In this document: positions 1 to 4,917 of the stretch, piece after piece
How positions within the stretch are numbered: position 1 is the first letter of the stretch
Layout: the number at the start of each line of letters is the position of its first letter
Origin: Actinomycetota bacterium
GTDB taxonomy: Bacteria; Actinomycetota; Acidimicrobiia; Acidimicrobiales; Microtrichaceae
Assembly (NCBI GenBank): GCA_009700815.1
Contig: WLLG01000065.1
Coordinates: 1-8,995, forward strand
Reading direction: 5' to 3'
DNA: 8,995 bases
Notes under the pieces: generated by a model
Told to the model about the DNA's origin: nothing
What the model saw: the letters and a program-made list of their open reading frames with translations, nothing else
Database searches by the model: none
Program-made: the position numbers and the translations under genes

Positions 1-870
1 CTCTGCGGGCAAGGTGACCTCTGTGTGCTGCCGGCCGAGCTCGTGCAGTTCGTTGGCAGAGAGTTCACAGGTGGTGTGTGAGCGGATCAGCGCCGCGTAC
101 AACTCCTCCCCGTCAGGTAGCCAGCACCATCCGGCCTGTTCATCTGGGCGCGCTGACGGGGCGATCTGATCTCGAAGCGCATCGCGATATTCCCCAAAGG
201 CGGGCCGAATGCATTCCCGAACCAACTGAGCCATCCGACTCTGCCACTGCTCGGCCCCGGACCACCCCTCGGGTAGTCCCGCCGCTAGGAATGGATCCTC
301 ATCGGGGCTCGAAGCCAGATAGGAATCCAGTGAGTGCAGCGACCGGCCAATGACCCGCTCAGAAGGGGTTCGCCCCGCATCAAGGCCTGCACTGAAGCGC
401 TGTATTGCCTGGCTCAACATCCGAGGGACCTGGGCGTAGCGAACCAAAGCTGCCTGAGCATGTTCAGGCTCGGGGTACGTGAGTTGCGGGGCAAGCATGA
501 GCAGCGCTGCGTGCGGGCCATCCATCTGATCTGAGGCAAGTTCAATCAGACGTAAGTCTGCTGATTCGATACCCGTTTGCAGCTGATGAAGAAGAACTGA
601 GCGTGTCACCGTATCTGCCATGCTCAGGTTGGCATCTCTCAGCGCCGAGCTACGCACAAGTAACCCATGGAGAGCTGCGCGGTGATCTTGCTCAGCCTCG
701 AGCGACAAGTCGTCAAGGCGATCGTCGAAATCGTGAACTCCAAGCAGCGTCGCAGAGAGCGGGCTGTTCTCTAGCGACAGAGCCCAGAACTCTGCGCAGA
801 CCTGAGCTAGCTCAGTACTGAGCTCAGTACTCCCGTCTGCTTGAGCAGCTGGGCTGGATTCAGGAGTCAC
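1..870 (-). CDS. DUF885 family protein, N-terminal 290 residues (C-terminus beyond window)
   Basis: An open frame of exactly 290 codons runs leftward from a GTG at 870-868 to the window edge with no stop. The product matches my memory of DUF885 proteins (PF05960): a helical N-terminus with LLGVHDFDDRLDDLS at about residues 44-58, and near the edge a segment with ELSANELHELGRQH, like the family's 'thelGl' region. Family members are about 550-600 aa and carry a metallopeptidase-like HExxxGHH motif in the C-terminal half, which lies outside the window, so catalytic residues cannot be checked. The GTG was chosen because it overlaps the acyl-CoA dehydrogenase stop by 11 nt, typical of translational coupling, and gives a family-like N-terminus; its Shine-Dalgarno (SD) sequence is weak. 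It is the fourth gene of the gltA operon. Substrate and role are unknown. No signal peptide is visible, so it is probably cytoplasmic. Confidence 0.85.
   Translation of the reverse strand, partial: MTPESSPAAQADGSTELSTELAQVCAEFWALSLENSPLSATLLGVHDFDDRLDDLSLEAEQDHRAALHGLLVRSSALRDANLSMADTVTRSVLLHQLQTGIESADLRLIELASDQMDGPHAALLMLAPQLTYPEPEHAQAALVRYAQVPRMLSQAIQRFSAGLDAGRTPSERVIGRSLHSLDSYLASSPDEDPFLAAGLPEGWSGAEQWQSRMAQLVRECIRPAFGEYRDALRDQIAPSARPDEQAGWCWLPDGEELYAALIRSHTTCELSANELHELGRQHTEVTLPAE
802..831. repeat. Overlapping perfect palindromes from a 12-bp tandem duplication
   Basis: Three perfect palindromes overlap here: CTGAGCTAGCTCAG (802-815), AGCTCAGTACTGAGCT (809-824) and AGTACTGAGCTCAGTACT (814-831). 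In the DUF885 frame they encode a duplicated Ser-Thr-Glu-Leu (residues 14-21), so the simplest origin is a 12-bp tandem duplication of a unit made from two six-base palindromes. They sit about 40 nt inside the coding region and could fold as a hairpin just after the ribosome-binding zone. No function is demonstrated. Confidence 0.7.
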
Positions 871-2002
871 GACGCACCGGCTCTTTCGGTAGGCCCAGCA
901 TCCGCTCGGCCACGATGTTGCGCAAGATGTTGGTAGTTCCACCCATGATTGTGTAGGCGGGTGCGTAACAGATATTTCGTGCAACTCGGCCAGAACACAT
1001 GGCCTCGGCACCGGCAACTCGCACACAGAACTCGGCTACTCGCTGCTCAAACTCGGTGCAGATGGTCTTGGTCGCTGCCGAGAAGCCTGCCGGTGCCTGT
1101 TGAAGAACCTCTCGCAGGACTAGAAGCCTGCCAATAATGTAACCAGACTCCAAGGCCGCAAACTCGTTACGGATGAGTCGGTCGCTCATGTCAGCCTGCT
1201 GCACTGCATCCAAGTACAGGGCTCGGTTTGAGACCAGTCGATCAATGCCTCCACGCTCGTGTTCCATCTGTCGCATGACTTGTTTGAAGCTTCCGTTCAA
1301 GGTGCCAACCAGGTGATCTGCTGGAACCTCAACATCACTAAAGAACACCTCGCAAAAGTGGGCGTTGCCAGTTGCGTCCAGAATCGGCCGCACTTCTATG
1401 CCGGGAGATGACATGTCAACGACAAACTCAGACAGCCCAGCGTGGGGGGCCGCAGAAGGATCGGTGCGAGCAATCAGATAGCACCAGTCAGCTTGGGCAG
1501 CACCGGAAGTCCAGACTTTCTGCCCGTTCACCACCCACCCACCGGTGTTGGACCCATCCTCAGGGCCGGGCACGCTCACAGCGCTGGTTTGCAACGCTGC
1601 GACATCTGACCCCGCCGCAGGTTCACTCATGCCGATACACCAAGCGGAAGTCCCAGAAATAATGTCCGGAAGCCAACGGTCGCACTGCTGTTGCGTTCCG
1701 AACTGCATCAGGGTTGGTCCGATCTGTCGGTCGGCAAACCATGAGGTTGCAACGGGGGCACCCTCAGCAATCAGGGCTTCAAAAACCACGAACCGTTCCA
1801 GAGCAGTCCGGCCGCCCCCACCTTGGTCCACGGGCCAGGTCATCCCGAGCCAACCGCGCTGAGCCAACTCCTCGGAGAAGTCCAGTGAGGTGCCAATCAG
1901 CCAAGAGTCCTCGCGAATCTCTTGGCGCTCCGCTGCTCTGCGGCCTACGGCATGGGCCTCATCCGAGAGCGCTTGCAACTCAGGGCTCAGGCGAAACTCC
2001 AT
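860..2002 (-). CDS. Acyl-CoA dehydrogenase family protein (FadE-like, flavin-dependent)
   Basis: The product is a 380-aa acyl-CoA dehydrogenase, expected to introduce the alpha-beta double bond into an acyl-CoA using FAD and pass electrons to ETF. Visible features are the N-terminal helical domain (about 1-115), the flavin/substrate motif CIGMSEPAAGSD at 122-133, NGQKVWTSGA at 159-168, and the C-terminal IMGGTTNILRNIVAERMLGLPKE at 352-374 (helical domain). The usual MCAD-type catalytic Glu in the EGT motif is Gly here (GGTTNI); Glu249 in MEHERGG is the likely base, as in isovaleryl-CoA dehydrogenase and the actinobacterial FadE26-like subunits. The start at 2002 gives the standard MEFRLSPEL N-terminus; an in-frame ATG at 2125 would add 41 atypical residues inside the upstream gene. 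It lies 7 nt after DUF971. Substrate not assignable; many relatives form heteromers with a second FadE. Confidence 0.93.
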   Translation of the reverse strand: MEFRLSPELQALSDEAHAVGRRAAERQEIREDSWLIGTSLDFSEELAQRGWLGMTWPVDQGGGGRTALERFVVFEALIAEGAPVATSWFADRQIGPTLMQFGTQQQCDRWLPDIISGTSAWCIGMSEPAAGSDVAALQTSAVSVPGPEDGSNTGGWVVNGQKVWTSGAAQADWCYLIARTDPSAAPHAGLSEFVVDMSSPGIEVRPILDATGNAHFCEVFFSDVEVPADHLVGTLNGSFKQVMRQMEHERGGIDRLVSNRALYLDAVQQADMSDRLIRNEFAALESGYIIGRLLVLREVLQQAPAGFSAATKTICTEFEQRVAEFCVRVAGAEAMCSGRVARNICYAPAYTIMGGTTNILRNIVAERMLGLPKEPVRRDS

Positions 2003-2009
2003 GCGCTGT

Positions 2010-2372
2010 TTAGTTTCCCAATCCAGAATCGGGAGCAAAGCCGGGGCGGCCGAGGCGAATCCAATCATGCAGCGAAGCAAAGGGGTAGATGCCAGTGGCA
2101 TGGCCATCGTTCCAGGTGATTCCAAGTCCCCAAGCGCCTACTAGGGAGGCATCGGTGAGTTCAAGGGTCTGCTGACTATTCGAAGTCGGCCAGGGCGCCC
2201 GCCCAGCCTGTCGGGCTGCGCGGCAGGTGGCACAGGGGCAGTTCAGTCGCAGCTCGGTGAGCCCAATCGTTCCACTGAGGCCGTCATCGAACTCCAACCG
2301 GAGTTCCATAGTCGCCCTCTCGATGGTGATGTCGGTGACATCCGGCTGGCGCTCTGAGGCAGAGGGACTCAT
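2010..2372 (-). CDS. DUF971 / gamma-butyrobetaine hydroxylase-like N-terminal domain protein
   Basis: A 120-aa stand-alone DUF971 (PF06155) protein. It shows the family's Cys-x-Cys-x2-Cys-Arg motif as CPCATCR (Cys45, Cys47, Cys50) and the downstream WNDGH (His91). In human gamma-butyrobetaine dioxygenase the homologous N-terminal domain binds zinc with three Cys and one His in the same order and nearly the same spacing, so zinc binding is a fair inference. No dioxygenase domain follows, so this is not a hydroxylase. Its ATG overlaps the citrate synthase stop (ATGA), which makes translational coupling to gltA likely, and the acyl-CoA dehydrogenase starts 7 nt after its stop. Bacterial DUF971 proteins are mostly uncharacterised; a scaffold, metal-handling or partner-binding role is possible. 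Cytoplasmic; no signal or membrane segment. Confidence 0.88.
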   Translation of the reverse strand: MSPSASERQPDVTDITIERATMELRLEFDDGLSGTIGLTELRLNCPCATCRAARQAGRAPWPTSNSQQTLELTDASLVGAWGLGITWNDGHATGIYPFASLHDWIRLGRPGFAPDSGLGN

Positions 2373-3655
2373 CCAGCCTGCGAGCCGTTACGAGTCTCGA
2401 TGGGTGCATACTCACGCTCCGGCTTGCCGATATACAGCTGGCGCGGCCGACAGATGCGGGAATCTTGGTCGAGCAGTTCGATGTAGTGAGCTAGCCACCC
2501 GGCAGTACGCGGAATGGCAAACAGCACCGTGAACATCTCCATCGGAAAGCCCATTGCCTGATAGATGAGCCCGGAGTAGAAGTCCACATTTGGGTACAGC
2601 TTGCGACTCAAGAAGTACTCATCGCTCAAGGCCACCTCTTCGAGCTTGAGAGCAATATCTAGGAGCGGACTCTTGCCGGTTACTTCGAACACCTCGTCGG
2701 CAGTCTTCTTGATGATGCGAGCACGTGGGTCGTAGTTCTTGTACACCCGGTGGCCGAAGCCCTGCAGACGCATCTCGCCACGCTTGACTGCGTCCACATA
2801 GGACTGCACGTTGTCGATGGAGCCAATCACATTGAGCATCTTGATCACGGCTTCGTTGGCTCCACCGTGACGAGGACCATAGAGCGCCGCAGTTGCTGCA
2901 GCAGTTGCGATGTATGGGTCGGCATGAGAGGAACCGACGGTGCGCATTGCTGTGGTGGAACAGTTCTGCTCATGGTCAGCATGCAGAATGAACAACACGT
3001 CGAGTGCTCGAGACAGCACGGGGTTGGCGTCGTAGCGAGGCTCTGCGGTTTTCCACATCATGGACAAGAAGTTGGCAGCAAAGTCCAAGCTGTTGTCCGG
3101 ATAGACGAAGGGCATTCCTGCTGAATGGCGGTAAGCCCCAGCGGCCAAGGTAGGCATTTTTGCGATCAGGCGAATGACCTGTTTCATCACGACATTCGGG
3201 TCTTCAATGTCTTTCGCTTCTGGGTAGAAGGTGGACAGCGCCGCAATGGTCGAGACCAGCATGCCCATCGGGTGAGCATCATGGTGGAAACCCTCCATGA
3301 AGTGCTTGCGAAGGTTCTCGTGGATGAATGTGTGGTGCGTGATCTCGTAGCGCCAAGCCTCAAACTGCTCAGGGGTTGGCAGATCACCGAAGATCAGCAG
3401 GTAGGCAACCTCGAGATAGCTGGAATGCTGGGCGAGTTGTTCAATCGGGTAACCGCGGTAACGCAGGATGCCGTTTTCGCCATCAAGTTCGGTGATTGCA
3501 GAGGACGCCCCCGAGGTGGTGCCAAAAGACGGGTCCTGGAACCACACGCCCGGCAACAATTTGCTCCACTCTTTGGAGTCAACTCCGCCATTAAGGATAG
3601 GGATCTCTACTGCTTCACCGGTTCGATTATCGGTGATGGTGATTGTCTCGGCCAC
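2369..3655 (-). CDS. gltA: Citrate synthase
   Basis: This 428-aa enzyme condenses acetyl-CoA and oxaloacetate to citrate and CoA, the entry step of the TCA cycle, in the cytoplasm. It has the length and N-terminal beta-rich extension of the bacterial hexameric GltA type (E. coli 427 aa, M. tuberculosis GltA2 about 431 aa). The three catalytic residues are all present: His263 in HGGANEA, His302 in FGHRVYK and Asp358 in NVDFYSG. Other family blocks are RYRGYPIEQL (65-74), EGFHHDAHPMG (121-131) and the C-terminal CRPRQLYIG (402-410). The start is GTG at 3655-3653, with a good SD (AGGAGA at 3667-3662, 6-nt spacer). It is first in the set gltA, DUF971, acyl-CoA dehydrogenase, DUF885. The 77-bp leader after lysR contains two competing hairpins (separate entry). 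No damage or missing residue seen. Confidence 0.98.
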   Translation of the reverse strand: MAETITITDNRTGEAVEIPILNGGVDSKEWSKLLPGVWFQDPSFGTTSGASSAITELDGENGILRYRGYPIEQLAQHSSYLEVAYLLIFGDLPTPEQFEAWRYEITHHTFIHENLRKHFMEGFHHDAHPMGMLVSTIAALSTFYPEAKDIEDPNVVMKQVIRLIAKMPTLAAGAYRHSAGMPFVYPDNSLDFAANFLSMMWKTAEPRYDANPVLSRALDVLFILHADHEQNCSTTAMRTVGSSHADPYIATAAATAALYGPRHGGANEAVIKMLNVIGSIDNVQSYVDAVKRGEMRLQGFGHRVYKNYDPRARIIKKTADEVFEVTGKSPLLDIALKLEEVALSDEYFLSRKLYPNVDFYSGLIYQAMGFPMEMFTVLFAIPRTAGWLAHYIELLDQDSRICRPRQLYIGKPEREYAPIETRNGSQAG

Positions 3656-3661
3656 GTCTGC

Positions 3662-3710
3662 TCTCCTGAGGTCTTCTCACTCGGCATCTTAGGACCTCTT
3701 TGGCGGGTCC
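3662..3710 (-). promoter_or_regulatory. gltA leader: SD and two mutually exclusive small hairpins, possible -10
   Basis: On the minus strand, GGACC (3710-3706) can pair with GGTCC (3696-3692), 9-nt loop. The overlapping GAGGTC (3698-3693) can instead pair with GACCTC (3673-3668), 19-nt loop, which directly abuts the SD AGGAGA (3667-3662). The two pairings share bases and exclude each other, as in attenuator or translational switches. TAAGAT (3691-3686) is a fair -10, but I see no convincing -35, so gltA may be transcribed from here or read through from lysR. The stems are short (5-6 bp), so a chance arrangement is possible. Confidence 0.35.
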
Positions 3711-3732
3711 CATGACGCGGCCCGCAGTCGAG

Positions 3733-4656
3733 TTAGCTGCCCGCAGCTACGGCCGGATAGATGCCAGATGGCCCGGCAGCCTCACGCGCAATGACAGTTC
3801 GAATCGTGTCGGCAACAACTCGCTGCGCAGCAGACGGAAAGCTTCGCCGACGAACCCCTAGGCCAACGGATCGTCCGGCGGCACCAGTGATTGGGACTCG
3901 CCGCCAGTCGCCGTCCAGACCTGTGGGAGCGGCAGAGGCCGGCACAATTCCGGCTCCGAAACCGCTGAACACCAACGAGGCGAGCAGACGCATGCCATCG
4001 AACTCCGCCTTGGGTCGAAGTCGCACCCCTTGCTCGGCCGCGACTTGTTCAAGTTGTGCCCGAAAGGGGCTACCTGGAGCTTCCAGTAGGAGTTCATGAA
4101 GCACCACTTCTTCAATGGTGACCGATTCGTAAGCATAAAGAGGGTGCGAATGCGGGGCGATCAGCACGCGATCCTCGTCAAAGAGCGGGTCCACACGTAG
4201 TTCCACCTCATCAAGTGGAAGGTTCAACACCGCTAGGTCGACTGCACCCGAGAGCAGGTTCAACACGAGTGAACTTGTGGTGGCATCCAAGATGACGACT
4301 GAGACCAGCGGAAACTGCAGGGCCAGTTCGTTGAGCAACGGTGGAACCAGCCAGCGCGCAACCGTACCAATGCTTCCCAATCGGACTGTTCCAGAGACCT
4401 CGTCTCGTAGCGAGGCAACATCGGAGTCCAGAGCGTCAAACTCGGCCTCGATGCGGCGGGCACGACTGAGTACTGCTCGGCCTTCATCAGTAGGCTCTGT
4501 GGTTGCCCGGTCAATCAGGGTGACACCCAACTCGCTTTCTAACCTCGCAACGTGAGCTGACACGTTTGATTGCACCGTATCGAGGGAACGAGCCGCAGCC
4601 GAGAACGAGTGCAGTTCGACCACTGCCATAAAGGCTTTGAGTTGCTTGCGGTCCAT
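3733..4656 (-). CDS. LysR-family transcriptional regulator
   Basis: A 307-aa LysR-type regulator. The N-terminal winged helix-turn-helix spans about residues 3-62, with the typical FMAVVELHSFSAAARSL stretch and the recognition-helix region SNVSAHVARLE (30-40), followed by the linker helix (60-88). The effector-binding domain is about 92-290, with WLVPPLL (102-108) and GFGAGIVPAS (232-241) at positions usual for the fold. Length is normal (about 300 aa). The ATG at 4656 has only a weak SD (GAAAG). The gene is divergent from the 6C RNA and HAD/PlsC gene and upstream of gltA on the same strand. A T-N11-A dyad overlaps its own -10, so negative autoregulation is likely. The effector is unknown; neighbours hint at control of central carbon metabolism or of the small RNA, but nothing in the sequence fixes the target. 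Confidence 0.93.
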   Translation of the reverse strand: MDRKQLKAFMAVVELHSFSAAARSLDTVQSNVSAHVARLESELGVTLIDRATTEPTDEGRAVLSRARRIEAEFDALDSDVASLRDEVSGTVRLGSIGTVARWLVPPLLNELALQFPLVSVVILDATTSSLVLNLLSGAVDLAVLNLPLDEVELRVDPLFDEDRVLIAPHSHPLYAYESVTIEEVVLHELLLEAPGSPFRAQLEQVAAEQGVRLRPKAEFDGMRLLASLVFSGFGAGIVPASAAPTGLDGDWRRVPITGAAGRSVGLGVRRRSFPSAAQRVVADTIRTVIAREAAGPSGIYPAVAAGS

Positions 4657-4665
4657 CTGGACTTT

Positions 4666-4711
4666 CTATCATAAATAAAGATAGGAACTATCTGAACAAG
4701 ATGCTTGATAG
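4666..4711. promoter_or_regulatory. Cluster of four CTATC/GATAG half-sites, putative LysR operators
   Basis: CTATC (4666-4670) and GATAG (4680-4684) form a perfect dyad with a 9-nt AT-rich centre. Within it, T4669 and A4681 are exactly 11 nt apart, the T-N11-A signature of LysR sites. A second pair is CTATC (4688-4692) and GATAG (4707-4711), 14 nt apart, and GATAG-GAA-CTATC (4680-4692) is a third, tight arrangement. The first dyad overlaps the lysR -10, and the last half-site overlaps the -35 of the rightward 6C promoter. Binding by the adjacent regulator is inferred from position and symmetry only. Confidence 0.6.
4668..4696 (-). promoter_or_regulatory. Probable lysR promoter
   Basis: On the minus strand, TTCAGA (4696-4691, four matches to TTGACA) and TATGAT (4673-4668, five matches to TATAAT) are separated by 17 nt. 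Transcription would start about 5 nt before the lysR ATG, giving an almost leaderless mRNA that fits the weak SD. Confidence 0.55.
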
Positions 4712-4733
4712 ATTGCTTGCTTAAGGCTAACTT
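4705..4733 (+). promoter_or_regulatory. Probable promoter of the 6C small RNA
   Basis: TTGATA (4705-4710, five matches to TTGACA) is followed after exactly 17 nt by TAACTT (4728-4733), which fits the actinobacterial TAnnnT -10. The predicted start, about A4741, lies some 12 nt before the first hairpin of the RNA. The -35 overlaps the last putative LysR half-site. Confidence 0.6.
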
Positions 4734-4735
4734 AG
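4717..4735. promoter_or_regulatory. Possible DtxR/IdeR-like box (weak)
   Basis: The 19-mer TTGCTTAAGGCTAACTTAG matches my recollection of the IdeR/DtxR consensus (TTAGGTTAGGCTAACCTAA) at 13 of 19 positions, with an intact right core AGGCTAAC. It overlaps the -10 of the 6C promoter, where a repressor would act. The left half is poor and no known iron gene is adjacent, so this may be coincidence. Confidence 0.2.
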
Positions 4736-4740
4736 TCTTC

Positions 4741-4862
4741 ATACACAAACGCCGAGGGTGCGGGCGCAAGCCCCCCTCGTGCCAGAGTCATCGGATCTCC
4801 CCCCGATCTGATGGCTCAACTGCTGAAGGACTGGCTCCCCCCGCCAGTCCTTCGGCCTTTTT
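4741..4862 (+). ncRNA. 6C RNA (actinobacterial C-rich-loop small RNA)
   Basis: Three consecutive strong hairpins each hold a run of exactly six C. Hairpin 1 (4753-4779) has stem CGAGGG/CCCTCG, a 3-nt bulge, inner stem GGGC/GCCC, a GCAA tetraloop and C-run 4771-4776. Hairpin 2 (4785-4817) is a 13-bp stem with two G-U pairs and loop TCCCCCC. Hairpin 3 (4822-4856) is a 14-bp stem with the same TCCCCCC loop and then a T-run. This is the hallmark of the 6C RNA class of actinobacteria. The M. tuberculosis member (B11, ncRv13660c) lies, as I recall, beside the HAD gene Rv3661; here too a HAD gene follows. Mycobacterial 6C is reported to bind G-rich stretches of mRNAs through its C-rich loops. The 5' end is inferred from the promoter; length about 122 nt, somewhat longer than B11 (about 93 nt). 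Confidence 0.88.
4822..4862 (+). terminator. Rho-independent terminator of the 6C RNA
   Basis: The core stem GAAGGACTGGC (4825-4835) pairs perfectly with GCCAGTCCTTC (4843-4853). Three further pairs (4822-4824 with 4854-4856, one of them T-G) extend it to 14 bp, and TTTTT follows at 4858-4862. No plus-strand protein gene ends upstream, so it must serve a short RNA, which supports the 6C call. It also insulates the HAD/PlsC gene. Confidence 0.9.
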
Positions 4863-4905
4863 ACCCAGAGCCAATAGACGTCAGGTAATTTGAGGATTTC
4901 GGCAG

Positions 4906-4911
4906 TACTCT
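4906..4911 (+). promoter_or_regulatory. -10 box for leaderless HAD/PlsC transcript
   Basis: TACTCT (TAnnnT) ends 6 nt before the ATG at 4918, so the predicted transcription start falls on or next to the A of the ATG. No SD-like purine run precedes the ATG. Leaderless mRNAs are common in actinobacteria. No clear -35 is visible at 16-18 nt. Confidence 0.45.
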
Positions 4912-4917
4912 CTGGTC

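Noticed and set aside
78..821. Three plus-strand open frames (91, 66 and 72 codons) at the left edge
   Set aside because: All are antisense to the 290-codon DUF885 frame, which matches a known family and is coupled to the upstream gene.
2003..2125. N-terminal extension of the acyl-CoA dehydrogenase from ATG 2125
   Set aside because: These 41 codons lie almost wholly inside the DUF971 gene in another frame and do not resemble any dehydrogenase N-terminus; ATG 2002 gives the standard family start 7 nt after the DUF971 stop.
3125..3715. 196-codon plus-strand open frame opposite gltA
   Set aside because: Fully antisense to a citrate synthase with all catalytic residues; its product resembles no family and it is a compositional shadow of the real gene.
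4753..4862. Transcription attenuator or riboswitch for the HAD/PlsC gene instead of an independent small RNA
   Set aside because: The repeated C6 loops match the 6C class, there is no visible antiterminator pairing to the terminator stem, and the downstream gene has its own -10 next to the ATG. Not strictly excluded.
4705..4893. 62-codon open frame across the lysR-HAD intergenic region
   Set aside because: It runs through the three 6C hairpins and terminator; the structure explains the sequence and the peptide resembles nothing.
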